Virus record (IMG/VR): IMGVR_UViG_3300036770_005131
Location: 42,618-106,617 of that record
Origin: a virus
Strand: one strand, 5' to 3'
Length of the DNA stretch: 64,000 nt
The notes under the pieces are model-generated. The model saw only the letters and a list, made by a program, of their open reading frames with translations, was not told where the DNA came from and made no database searches. Both the position numbers and the translations under genes were made by a program. Positions 1 through 6,252 of the stretch are shown in pieces (within the stretch, counting starts at the first letter, position 1; the number at the start of each line of letters is the position of its first letter).

Positions 1-786
1 AAAAATAAATCAGCGTATAAACTTAAAAACTTTGGGCCAATATATTACTTAAATCTTGATGGGCAACCAGAAAGAAAAGAGTATATGGAAGAACAATTTA
101 AATATTGGGAAATTGAAAACTATACTCGCATCTCTGCATATGATGGAAGAGATGATGATTTGAGTGATATTATAAAAGGTAGATATCCAGATTTTATGAC
201 TTCTGGTGAAGTTGGTTGTGTGACATCTCACCTAAAGGCAATTCAGCATTGGTATACAACTTCAAACTCTCCATATGCTGTAATTATGGAGGATGATTGT
301 AGTCTTGAGACAGTAAAGTATTGGAACTTTGCTTGGAGTGATTTAGTTGCTAGAGCACCTTATGCTTGGGATGTTTTGCAACTTGCAATTATTTGTACTG
401 GAGATATTGTTGTTCCTATTCACAATCGGTTTGTGAATGATTTTTCAACTGCTTGCTATGTAATTACAAAACACCATGCTGAAAAACTAATCCGAAATCA
501 TTGTAGGGATGGTAAATATAAACTTGATAATGGTGTAAAACCCAGAGCAGTTGCTGACGATTTGATCTATAATTCTGGTTGTACTTATGCTTCTCCATTA
601 CTTCTTTATAAAACTGAACTTGGATCTACTATTCACCCAGATCATGTAGACATGTTCCATCGCAATAGTTATAATGCTATATTTAATTTTTGGCAAACAC
701 AAGGGCATGAATTGACTATAGAACAAATTACAAACTACGATCCATATCTTGGTAGAATTACCGAACCTTCTCAAAAAACCACTTGA
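1..786 (+). CDS. Glycosyltransferase family 25 (LPS-type), 5'-partial
   Basis: The frame is open from base 1, so the true start lies upstream; an internal ATG at 85 is not the likely start because the residues before it (IYYLNLDGQPERKEYMEEQF) are the typical GT25 opening (I-Y-x-INLD-x-x-x-R). A GEVGCVTSHLKAIQ segment and the acidic AVIMEDD motif further support GT25, a family that adds sugars to lipopolysaccharide or protein. In a phage this could modify host surface polysaccharide or a virion glycoprotein; which one is not visible. The TGA stop (784-786) lies inside the -35 box of the next promoter. Confidence 0.8.
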   Translation, partial: KNKSAYKLKNFGPIYYLNLDGQPERKEYMEEQFKYWEIENYTRISAYDGRDDDLSDIIKGRYPDFMTSGEVGCVTSHLKAIQHWYTTSNSPYAVIMEDDCSLETVKYWNFAWSDLVARAPYAWDVLQLAIICTGDIVVPIHNRFVNDFSTACYVITKHHAEKLIRNHCRDGKYKLDNGVKPRAVADDLIYNSGCTYASPLLLYKTELGSTIHPDHVDMFHRNSYNAIFNFWQTQGHELTIEQITNYDPYLGRITEPSQKTT

Positions 787-811
787 CAAACTTCAAATGT
801 GTCTGTATACT
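783..811 (+). promoter_or_regulatory. Sigma70-type early promoter for porin gene
   Basis: TTGACA at 783-788, a 17-nt spacer and TATACT at 806-811. The preceding gene's TGA stop is part of the -35 box. Expected start of transcription is near 818, about 60 nt before the porin ATG. Confidence 0.75.
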
Positions 812-879
812 AAATATTGAGTTGAGAATTCAGTTGTAATTCTTAACACTTGTCGTTTAGTACTAAAACAAACACATAT

Positions 880-2343
880 ATGAAACTTTTTCAACAACTG
901 ATGCTTGCACCTGTTGCTGTTGGTCTGATTGCTCCCGCTGCGACTGCCGCAGAACTCAATATGGAAGGAGTAAATCAGTATTCAACCTCAGAGCAGGTTA
1001 CAAGTATCAACCAATTCTCTGATGTTCAACCTACCGATTGGGCATATCAGGCACTCAGCAATCTTGTAGAGCGTTATGGTTGTGTAGCAGGTTATCCTAA
1101 CGGCACCTTTGGTGGTGGTAAGGCAATGACCCGTTATGAAGCAGCAGCACTCTTCAATGCTTGCCTTGACCGTGTAACTGAAGTCACCGATGAAATTCGT
1201 AAACTTCAGGAAGAATTCAAGGCAGAACTGATTGTTCTTCGTGCCCGTGTAGATGGTCTAGAAGCAAAGGTTGGTGTGCTTGAAGCACAGCAATTCTCCA
1301 CCACTACCAAACTGAATGGTGAGGTAAACTTTGTTCTCGGTGGTGTTCCTGGTTACGAAAGTCGTGGAACTAAGGCAGATGGAACCGCATTCAACTATGA
1401 TGTTCGTCTGAACTTTGATACCTCATTTACTGGTCGTGACCTACTCCGCACCCGTCTTCGTGCTGGTAACTTCAGTGAACTACCTTTTGGTTCAAGTTCT
1501 TCCTTATTCAAACTGGATAAGGCAGAAACCACTGGTGATACTGTAGAACTTGACCGTATCTACTACCAGTTCCCTGTAGGTGACGACTTCACCGTAACCG
1601 TTGGTCCAAAGGTTCGTAACACCGAAATGGCGTGGGTTCCTTCAGCATACCGTTCAGAAATCCTTGATTTCTTCACTACTGCTGGTGCTCCTGGTGTTTA
1701 TAACAAGGCAACTGGTGCTGGTGTAGGTGTTCAGTATGAAAGCAATGGTTTTGTTGCTGGTCTAAACTATGTTGCTCAGGATGGTGATAGCACCGAAACT
1801 GGTATGTTCTCATCCGATGGTGCCCTGAACCTGATGGCACAACTTGGTTATCGTCAGGATAATTGGGGTGTCGGTGTTGGTTATCGTTACGGTTCCGAAG
1901 GCACCCGTCCTCGCACCTACAACGGTTTCCAAGGTGCTAATGGCACTCTGCTAGGTAATCAGGATTCCAATAGTGTTGCTGTAAATGCTTACTGGCGTCC
2001 TACCGAAACTGGTATCATTCCTTCAGTCAGTGCTGGTTATGGTTATAATGCCGTAAGTGGTCGCACTGGTGAAACTGACGCAACCGATTCACAATCTTGG
2101 TTCGTTGGTCTTCAGTGGGATGACGCATTCGTTGCTGGTAATGCTGCTGGTGTTGCTGTGGGTCAACCCGCAAATGCCGAAGGTCTTGCTAACGATGCCC
2201 TGATGCTTGAGTTCTTCTACAAGTATCAAGTTACCGACAATATCAGCATCACTCCTGCTATCTTCTATGTAAGCAACGATGCTGCCCAACGTGGTAATGC
2301 CTCTGAGTGGGGTGGTGTAATCCAAACCAAGTTCAAGTTCTGA
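880..2343 (+). CDS. Cyanobacterial outer-membrane porin (SLH domain + OprB-type beta barrel)
   Basis: A protein of 487 residues starting at ATG 880; an upstream in-frame TTG (850) is rejected because the ATG begins a clean signal peptide (residues 1-24, ending AATA-A). An SLH domain follows at about 46-98 (FSDVQPTDWAYQAL, then GYPNGTF and MTRYEAA), then a coiled coil at about 99-137, then a barrel of alternating strands ending in the outer-membrane-type C-terminal Phe (KFKF). This is the architecture of the major porins of cyanobacteria, in which the SLH domain holds the outer membrane to the wall. The gene has more C/G-ending codons than its neighbours, suggesting host origin. It has its own promoter and a following hairpin, so it behaves as a single-gene unit. 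No Shine-Dalgarno sequence is seen. The role in infection is unknown; it might alter permeability or mask the receptor. Confidence 0.88.
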   Translation: MKLFQQLMLAPVAVGLIAPAATAAELNMEGVNQYSTSEQVTSINQFSDVQPTDWAYQALSNLVERYGCVAGYPNGTFGGGKAMTRYEAAALFNACLDRVTEVTDEIRKLQEEFKAELIVLRARVDGLEAKVGVLEAQQFSTTTKLNGEVNFVLGGVPGYESRGTKADGTAFNYDVRLNFDTSFTGRDLLRTRLRAGNFSELPFGSSSSLFKLDKAETTGDTVELDRIYYQFPVGDDFTVTVGPKVRNTEMAWVPSAYRSEILDFFTTAGAPGVYNKATGAGVGVQYESNGFVAGLNYVAQDGDSTETGMFSSDGALNLMAQLGYRQDNWGVGVGYRYGSEGTRPRTYNGFQGANGTLLGNQDSNSVAVNAYWRPTETGIIPSVSAGYGYNAVSGRTGETDATDSQSWFVGLQWDDAFVAGNAAGVAVGQPANAEGLANDALMLEFFYKYQVTDNISITPAIFYVSNDAAQRGNASEWGGVIQTKFKF

Positions 2344-2358
2344 TTTCCTGATTAGGAC

Positions 2359-2387
2359 TTGACATTAACTCCCCACGGGTGTATGCT
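2359..2387 (+). promoter_or_regulatory. Sigma70-type promoter overlapping a hairpin
   Basis: TTGACA 2359-2364, 17-nt spacer, TATGCT 2382-2387. The -10 box lies in the loop of the hairpin at 2367-2398, and transcription would begin near 2394 in its 3' arm, so the new transcript cannot form that hairpin. Confidence 0.55.
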
Positions 2388-2398
2388 TGTGGGGAGTT
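2367..2398 (+). terminator. Hairpin terminator after porin gene
   Basis: Perfect 10-bp stem AACTCCCCAC (2367-2376) with GTGGGGAGTT (2389-2398), 12-nt loop, then a short U-containing run (TTTCTCT). Confidence 0.65.
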
Positions 2399-2409
2399 TC
2401 TCTATTGCT

Positions 2410-2586
2410 ATGTCCCTCATCTCTCAGCAAGACCGTCAAATGGTCATTGAAGCACTTGAATTTTACATCTATAGAATGGAGCAAGATAACTGCAATGCTG
2501 CAGCAATCTATGCTTATAACACTCTAAAAAACTGGATTGAGCTGGAATATTACAAACACGAACCTCTTGAGGTCAGAGAATCCTAA
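2410..2586 (+). CDS. Hypothetical protein, 58 aa
   Basis: Starts at ATG 2410 just past the promoter/hairpin junction; product begins MSLISQQDRQMVIEAL and is predicted helical and soluble. An earlier in-frame start would lie inside the hairpin. It is followed by a terminator at 2595. Function not recognised. Confidence 0.6.
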   Translation: MSLISQQDRQMVIEALEFYIYRMEQDNCNAAAIYAYNTLKNWIELEYYKHEPLEVRES

Positions 2587-2594
2587 CAATCTCC

Positions 2595-2626
2595 AAGTCA
2601 AGGGCGGTTTCCCCCCTTGACTTTTC
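2595..2626 (+). terminator. Rho-independent terminator
   Basis: Stem AAGTCAAGGG (2595-2604) with CCCTTGACTT (2614-2623), 9-nt loop, then TTCTTC. The 3' arm contains the TTGACT -35 box of the next promoter. Confidence 0.75.
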
Positions 2627-2645
2627 TTCATGTCTCCTATATAAT
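2617..2645 (+). promoter_or_regulatory. Sigma70-type promoter for hli genes
   Basis: TTGACT 2617-2622, 17-nt spacer, TATAAT 2640-2645. It is followed by ACAGTTCGT (2649-2657), which also occurs after a TATAAT in the psbA leader at 6209-6217. Confidence 0.8.
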
Positions 2646-2669
2646 GTTACAGTTCGTTACAATAGGACA

Positions 2670-2864
2670 ATGACTGTTACAACAAATGAGCGTGGGCAGC
2701 AAAATATGTTTGCTAAAGAACCCACTATGTATTATGAAAACTACGGAATGTATACCCCAAACGAAATTAAAGAGCGTACCAATGGTCGCTGGGCGATGAT
2801 GGGGATTATTTCTGGGTTCATTTCTTATGCCATTACTGGCAAATTTTTCTTCGGAATCTTCTAA
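2670..2864 (+). CDS. hli: High-light inducible protein (Hli), 64 aa
   Basis: Single-helix chlorophyll-binding protein of the Hlip/SCP family. It carries the core motif E-R-T-N-G-R-W-A-M-M-G at about residues 41-51 followed by a membrane helix. Hlips bind chlorophyll and carotenoid near photosystem II and quench excess light energy; cyanophages carry them to protect photosynthesis during infection. It is the first of two adjacent hli genes, 12 nt apart, expressed from the promoter at 2617-2645. Confidence 0.93.
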   Translation: MTVTTNERGQQNMFAKEPTMYYENYGMYTPNEIKERTNGRWAMMGIISGFISYAITGKFFFGIF

Positions 2865-2876
2865 GGAGGTATTAAA

Positions 2877-2996
2877 ATGGAAAAAATCTTTACTGAAGCA
2901 GCAGAGCGTCTAAATGGTCGTCTTGCGATGCTAGGATTCGTAGCAGCAGTTGGTGCTTATTTCACCACAGGTCAAGTCATCCCAGGAGTATGGTGA
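2877..2996 (+). CDS. hli: High-light inducible protein (Hli), short form, 39 aa
   Basis: Starts at ATG 2877 with a strong ribosome site AAGGAGGT at 2863-2870 that overlaps the previous stop. The product reads MEKIFTEAAERLNGRLAMLG then a hydrophobic helix, so it has the Hlip core E-R-L-N-G-R-L-A-M-L-G. It is shorter than host Hlips but typical of cyanophage forms. Co-transcribed with the upstream hli. Confidence 0.92.
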   Translation: MEKIFTEAAERLNGRLAMLGFVAAVGAYFTTGQVIPGVW

Positions 2997-3083
2997 GTGA
3001 CTGAATTTTTATTTACAATTACAAGCATCAGTTTTCTGGTGCTTCTATTTCACTCAGTTAACAACTTAGCAGAAACTTACTAA
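2997..3083 (+). CDS. Possible small membrane peptide, 28 aa
   Basis: GTG start directly abuts the hli stop. The peptide has one hydrophobic stretch (FLFTITSISFLVLLF). No family recognised; its position invites a photosystem-associated or holin-like role, but neither is shown. The overlap-type spacing is the main support. Confidence 0.4.
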   Translation: MTEFLFTITSISFLVLLFHSVNNLAETY

Positions 3084-3084
3084 A

Positions 3085-3156
3085 ATGATACTCATAGATA
3101 TCTTTATTGTCTTATGTGTATCTGCGATTATTATTAAAACTTCTTTAAGTTCATAA
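3085..3156 (+). CDS. Possible small membrane peptide, 23 aa
   Basis: ATG 3085 to TAA 3156, product MILIDIFIVLCVSAIIIKTS plus three residues: a single membrane helix. It is the last ORF before a strong terminator, which fits the end of the hli operon. Function unknown. Confidence 0.4.
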   Translation: MILIDIFIVLCVSAIIIKTSLSS

Positions 3157-3162
3157 TAATTT

Positions 3163-3195
3163 ACTCTATCCCTAAATAAGGGGTAGAGTTTTTTT
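3163..3195 (+). terminator. Strong rho-independent terminator
   Basis: Stem ACTCTATCCC (3163-3172) with GGGGTAGAGT (3180-3189, one G.U pair), 7-nt loop, run of seven T. The region also contains CTAAATAA (3172-3179), a motif found upstream of several other genes here. Confidence 0.88.
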
Positions 3196-3199
3196 GTTT

Positions 3200-3346
3200 A
3201 TGCCCAGAAACCAAGTTTCATTAGACGAAATTAAAGTTTTTGTTGAAAAACTGAAGGATGAAGTAGTAAGGGACAACTCTTGTGGAGAGTGTGCTCATAA
3301 ATATTTGAACAAGGTTTTAGACAAACTTAGAGAATACAGGTACTGA
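3200..3346 (+). CDS. Hypothetical protein, 48 aa, with CxxC
   Basis: ATG 3200 directly after the terminator. The product is helical, begins MPRNQVSLDEIKVFVEKLKD and has a Cys-Gly-Glu-Cys motif in its middle. It precedes the endolysin gene by 3 nt, so translation may be coupled. Function unknown. Confidence 0.55.
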   Translation: MPRNQVSLDEIKVFVEKLKDEVVRDNSCGECAHKYLNKVLDKLREYRY

Positions 3347-3349
3347 AAA

Positions 3350-4057
3350 ATGCAGATAGACCTTCATAACTTTTTTAAGTTTTATGATGAAAAAAATCCA
3401 AAGCACGTTGCCGCAGTAGAGCAACTTGAAAAGGATTTGCTTGCGAAAGCATCAGACCTAATGCAGGATGAGGCAAGTTGGGTAATTACTTATAGAACAC
3501 CTAATACTCCTCCACAACCTCAAGGGGTTCTAAATGTTCCTTGGTTTCCACAAACAGATAATTATACTCAACCAGATAGAACCTGCAATTCTTCTTCCTG
3601 TGCGATGTGCCTTGAGTATTTCAAACCAGGCACACTCGTAGGACCGCAGGGAGATGACGCATATATTCGCAAGATTTTCGCAGTGGGTGATACGACAGAC
3701 CATTCGGTTCAAACCCGTGTTCTACAGTCTTACGGAGTTTCTTCTGAGTTTAGGTATAATCTTTCATTTGATGACCTTGACCGTGAGTTATCTGCTGGGA
3801 AACCTGTTTGTATTGGGATACTCCATCGTGGTCCTTTATCTTCTCCTACTGGGGGTCACATACTTGTAGTTAGAGGTAAGACCGCATCAGGAGATTATGT
3901 TGTAAATGACCCTTATGGTTCTCTCAACGATGGTTATACTGGACCTGTAACTAATGGTAGAAGTGCCGTTTATAAGAGGTCTGATTTAGTCCGTAGATGG
4001 ACTGTGGACGGTCCTACTACTGGATGGGGTCGTGTATTTACTGCTGTAAAAAAGTAG
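3350..4057 (+). CDS. C39-like cysteine peptidase (0-frame product of a two-domain endolysin)
   Basis: A 235-residue product. A papain-like fold of the Peptidase_C39_2 type is indicated by DRTCNSSSCAM (probable catalytic Cys79, alternatively Cys84), TGGHILVVRG (His170) and VVNDPYG (Asp187). Such domains cleave peptide bonds and here probably act on the peptidoglycan stem peptide. The N-terminal 50 residues are helical. There is no signal peptide, so release through a holin is expected. The frame stops at TAG 4055-4057, immediately after an A-AAA-AAG slippery heptamer; a -1 shift would fuse this domain to the lysozyme encoded next. The wall-directed function is inferred from the lysozyme neighbour. 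Confidence 0.8.
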   Translation: MQIDLHNFFKFYDEKNPKHVAAVEQLEKDLLAKASDLMQDEASWVITYRTPNTPPQPQGVLNVPWFPQTDNYTQPDRTCNSSSCAMCLEYFKPGTLVGPQGDDAYIRKIFAVGDTTDHSVQTRVLQSYGVSSEFRYNLSFDDLDRELSAGKPVCIGILHRGPLSSPTGGHILVVRGKTASGDYVVNDPYGSLNDGYTGPVTNGRSAVYKRSDLVRRWTVDGPTTGWGRVFTAVKK

Positions 4058-4093
4058 AAGAGGCATCACAAATTCCTCAAAGTGGTGTCTCTT
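4048..4093 (+). promoter_or_regulatory. Programmed -1 ribosomal frameshift signal (slippery heptamer + hairpin)
   Basis: Heptamer A-AAA-AAG at 4048-4054, in phase with codons GTA-AAA-AAG, followed by the zero-frame stop TAG (4055-4057). A 12-bp stem starts at 4058: AAGAGGCATCAC (4058-4069) pairs throughout with GTGGTGTCTCTT (4082-4093), allowing two G.U pairs, with a 12-nt loop. If the two outer A-U pairs melt, the spacer is 5 nt, as in the E. coli dnaX signal, which uses the same heptamer. A -1 shift continues directly into the lysozyme frame. Confidence 0.75.
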
Positions 4094-4530
4094 TAATTAA
4101 AGAATTTGAGGATTTCAGTCCAACCGCATACTACGACCCTCATACGGGAAATTTACCTATCACTATTGGATGGGGAAGTACTCGTAATTTTGATGGAAAA
4201 CCATTCAAGATTACTGATACGATTACTCTTTATCAGGCAAATCTTTTATTTGAACACCAGATTAAAACGGAGTTTCTCCCAGCACTCAGAAGAATTCCTT
4301 ACTGGGATGAGATGAATGAAAATCAAAGAGGAGCACTTCTTTCTTTTATCTATAACTTAGGTGCTGATTTTTATGGTGAGAAAGGATTTGATACTATCTC
4401 TAGAGTATTAAGAGAAAGAAGATGGGATGAAGTTCCTAAGACATTAGAACTTTATAGAAATCCTGGTTCTAATGTTGAGGCAGGATTACTGAGAAGAAGA
4501 AAGGTTGAGGGTGCCTTATGGAAATCATAA
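4054..4530 (+). CDS. GH24 lysozyme (muramidase) domain, -1 frame extension of the peptidase gene
   Basis: About 158 residues of T4-lysozyme-type GH24 muramidase, which cuts the glycan strand of peptidoglycan. LIKEFEDFSPTAYYD gives the catalytic Glu and, nine residues on, the Asp of the E-8aa-D pattern; PITIGWGST matches the family's TIGxG segment. Further family features are the NQRGALLSFIYNLG helix and GLLRRRKVEGALW near the C-terminus. No usable start codon lies just upstream: the only in-frame ATGs (3997, 4024) are inside the peptidase gene without ribosome sites. Expression as the C-terminal half of a 393-residue fusion through the frameshift is therefore the best reading. An indel in a once continuous fusion gene is the alternative. 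Confidence 0.85.
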   Translation, partial: VEEASQIPQSGVSLIKEFEDFSPTAYYDPHTGNLPITIGWGSTRNFDGKPFKITDTITLYQANLLFEHQIKTEFLPALRRIPYWDEMNENQRGALLSFIYNLGADFYGEKGFDTISRVLRERRWDEVPKTLELYRNPGSNVEAGLLRRRKVEGALWKS

Positions 4531-4533
4531 ATA
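4526..4533 (+). promoter_or_regulatory. T4-type late promoter motif CATAAATA
   Basis: One base off the T4 late consensus TATAAATA, ending 18 nt before the ATG of the structural gene at 4552. It overlaps the lysozyme stop. Confidence 0.5.
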
Positions 4534-4551
4534 ACTAAAAAACATAATAAT

Positions 4552-5532
4552 ATGTCTATACCGAATACAACCTATAGAGTTCTTGTAGAAAAAATCGGAG
4601 GTCAAAATCCTTCTCAATTTGTCGGAAATGAAGGAGAAGTATTTTATGATCCTGATTCTCCATCTCCTGTTTTAAAACTATCGGATGGAACAACTCCTGG
4701 TGGTGTTTCTATCGGTGGAACTGGTGGTGGTAATACTGGAAATATTACTTTTTCTGGCGAAAGGATTATTGGCGATATTAATGATGAATTTGCACTTGGA
4801 GCAATTCAACTTACTCCATCATTAGATAATCCAGACTCTGGACAATTATTTGTTACTAATGGACAATATGTAAATATATATCCAACAGTTGCTGATGATG
4901 CTCCACATATTCACATTACTGCCGGAACTTTAAGTACTACTTCTAATTATTATGACCCACTTAATAACTATTATAAAGGTGATATTTTCTTAGGGGATGA
5001 TAGTAATTATTTTTCTGTATTGGGTAATGGAGATGTCCGAATTCAGTCCAGTTCAAATAATGGAGAAATGTCTTTTGGGACAGGTTTGTATGATAGATAT
5101 TCAATTAGTTTTTATTGTGATGGAAATGGAATAAACCTTTATAATCAGGGTTTGGATTTTGATAATGATTATTCTCTTGCTAGTGGTAGAACAGATTATA
5201 TTGGTGTCGCATCAAGCAGCATAATTTATACTAGTAAGGTTTATGACAATGAAGTTGGATCAATGAAACTTTTGGTTCAATGTCAAGGAACTAATAATAA
5301 TTGCCAATTATCTGAACTTTTAATTGTAAGACCTTATAATGGAACTTCAGTTTTTATAAATGAAATTGGAAGAGTCACTGGAATTGGATTAACTGCTCAT
5401 ATTACATTTACTGCTGCTTGGAATGGTAGTTCTAGTGAAATTGAAGTATATGCAGATACTTCAAGTGATCCTGATAATGATCAATGGTCATTTAGAGTTA
5501 TGCCTATTGAACTTCATCAGTATCAGGATTAA
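4552..5532 (+). CDS. Virion structural / fibre-like protein, 326 aa
   Basis: The N-terminal segment (YRVLVEKIGG, then GEVFYDPDSPSPVLKLSDGT and a Gly-rich linker at about 56-66) is of the type seen at the start of phage fibre proteins. The rest is Ser/Asn/Gly-rich with predicted beta structure and no enzyme motif. It follows a late promoter motif and is closed by a strong hairpin at 5581. A minor fibre or surface decoration protein is the likely role; a jelly-roll or lectin-like C-terminus is possible but not shown. Confidence 0.6.
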   Translation: MSIPNTTYRVLVEKIGGQNPSQFVGNEGEVFYDPDSPSPVLKLSDGTTPGGVSIGGTGGGNTGNITFSGERIIGDINDEFALGAIQLTPSLDNPDSGQLFVTNGQYVNIYPTVADDAPHIHITAGTLSTTSNYYDPLNNYYKGDIFLGDDSNYFSVLGNGDVRIQSSSNNGEMSFGTGLYDRYSISFYCDGNGINLYNQGLDFDNDYSLASGRTDYIGVASSSIIYTSKVYDNEVGSMKLLVQCQGTNNNCQLSELLIVRPYNGTSVFINEIGRVTGIGLTAHITFTAAWNGSSSEIEVYADTSSDPDNDQWSFRVMPIELHQYQD

Positions 5533-5580
5533 AACTTAAGTAACTTTCTTCCTTTCTTCGCTGGTCTCCTTATAAACCTA

Positions 5581-5616
5581 AAGACCTCTGCCGGTAATTT
5601 CTTCGGCAGAGGTCTT
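5581..5616 (+). terminator. Hairpin terminator between convergent units
   Basis: Perfect 13-bp stem AAGACCTCTGCCG (5581-5593) with 5604-5616 and a 10-nt loop. It lies between a plus-strand gene ending at 5532 and a minus-strand unit ending at 5638, so it may serve both directions. The T-run on either side is weak. Confidence 0.65.
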
Positions 5617-5637
5617 CTATTTTCTAGAAACATTCCA

Positions 5638-5784
5638 TCATTCGTCAGAAGTCTCATTAGGATTAGAATGAGAAGAAGTTTTTTCCTCATTTTGGTCTAA
5701 GGTGAGAATGTAATAGAGAAAGTATAATACGGTAATTAAACCAAAGATAAGTAGAATATTTACGGACCAAACAGTATCATTCAT
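5638..5784 (-). CDS. Small membrane protein, 48 aa
   Basis: Minus-strand ORF starting at 5784 with an ATGA overlap with the upstream gene's stop. The product starts MNDTVWSVN, has one membrane helix (about 10-30) and a hydrophilic Asn/Ser/Glu-rich tail. The coupling makes it a credible gene; its role is unknown. Confidence 0.6.
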   Translation of the reverse strand: MNDTVWSVNILLIFGLITVLYFLYYILTLDQNEEKTSSHSNPNETSDE

Positions 5785-5978
5785 AGGTTTTCCTTTTCTA
5801 CTTTATGTATCCAAGTCTTCAATTCTGAAACATATTTTCTTAATGTTTCTGCTTTTTCTAGATGCCAAGTATCACCACTCTTGAAGTATTCTTGAGTGTG
5901 ATTATCAATTGCTTTTAGGATATTATGTATCGGAGCATTCCAAGGTTCTCTGATTGGAGTATTCCACTCTCTTGGCAT
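5781..5978 (-). CDS. Conserved-type cyanophage hypothetical protein, 65 aa
   Basis: Product begins MPREWNTPIREPWNAPIHNI, then a charged helix rich in Lys/Glu. It forms a two-gene minus-strand unit with the membrane protein at 5638-5784. Short proteins of this type occur in cyanomyoviruses, but no function is known to me. Confidence 0.65.
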   Translation of the reverse strand: MPREWNTPIREPWNAPIHNILKAIDNHTQEYFKSGDTWHLEKAETLRKYVSELKTWIHKVEKENL

Positions 5979-6019
5979 AAATGAGAAGCGGTTTGAAGTA
6001 TTTAGATTGTAAAGGTTCT

Positions 6020-6027
6020 TATTTATC
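6020..6027 (-). promoter_or_regulatory. Late promoter motif GATAAATA (minus strand)
   Basis: Reads GATAAATA on the minus strand, 42 nt upstream of the ATG at 5978; candidate driver of the minus-strand unit. Confidence 0.35.
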
Positions 6028-6053
6028 GGTGGACACCTGAGTAATTGTCCTTA

Positions 6054-6087
6054 TTGACAGGAAACCCTGACAGTGTTATTATAAATA
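6054..6087 (+). promoter_or_regulatory. Composite early/late promoter of psbA
   Basis: TTGACA 6054-6059, 17-nt spacer, TATTAT 6077-6082. The late motif TATAAATA (6080-6087) overlaps the -10 box, forming TATTATAAATA. The same fused arrangement occurs at 9432-9467. It would permit psbA transcription by host sigma early and by the phage late system afterwards. Confidence 0.75.
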
Positions 6088-6120
6088 CATCAACGGGTTA
6101 AGGAATGTAACAATTCTGAA

Positions 6121-6155
6121 CTCGGTGTCTTGCCCGACCGAGACTAATGGGCAAG
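6121..6155 (+). ncRNA. H-type pseudoknot in the psbA 5' leader
   Basis: Stem 1: CTCGGT (6121-6126) with ACCGAG (6137-6142). Stem 2: CTTGCCC (6129-6135), inside the stem 1 loop, with GGGCAAG (6149-6155). Loops are 2, 1 and 6 nt; every pair is Watson-Crick. It lies in a leader of about 165 nt between the promoter and the psbA ATG. A compact structure at this position suggests a cis-regulator of D1 synthesis; it may belong to the PhotoRC-II RNA motif class reported near cyanophage photosystem genes, which I could not test. Confidence 0.65.
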
Positions 6156-6174
6156 TAAAATCCGTCTCTCATAT

Positions 6175-6195
6175 CCACACTGGAGGGTGGTGTGG
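6175..6195 (+). promoter_or_regulatory. Leader hairpin enclosing a GGAGGG sequence
   Basis: CCACAC (6175-6180) pairs with GTGTGG (6190-6195); the 9-nt loop contains GGAGGG. It is about 57 nt upstream of the psbA ATG, too far to be its ribosome site. A TATAAT at 6198-6203 followed by ACAGTTCGT resembles the hli promoter region but has no -35 box. Confidence 0.4.
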
Positions 6196-6252
6196 AGTAT
6201 AATCTGTAACAGTTCGTACCCCCGGACTCTTATTTACCCTTTAACGAAACAA

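Noticed and set aside
850-879. Upstream TTG start of the porin gene
   Set aside because: It would add ten polar residues before a well-formed signal peptide; ATG 880 is the better start.
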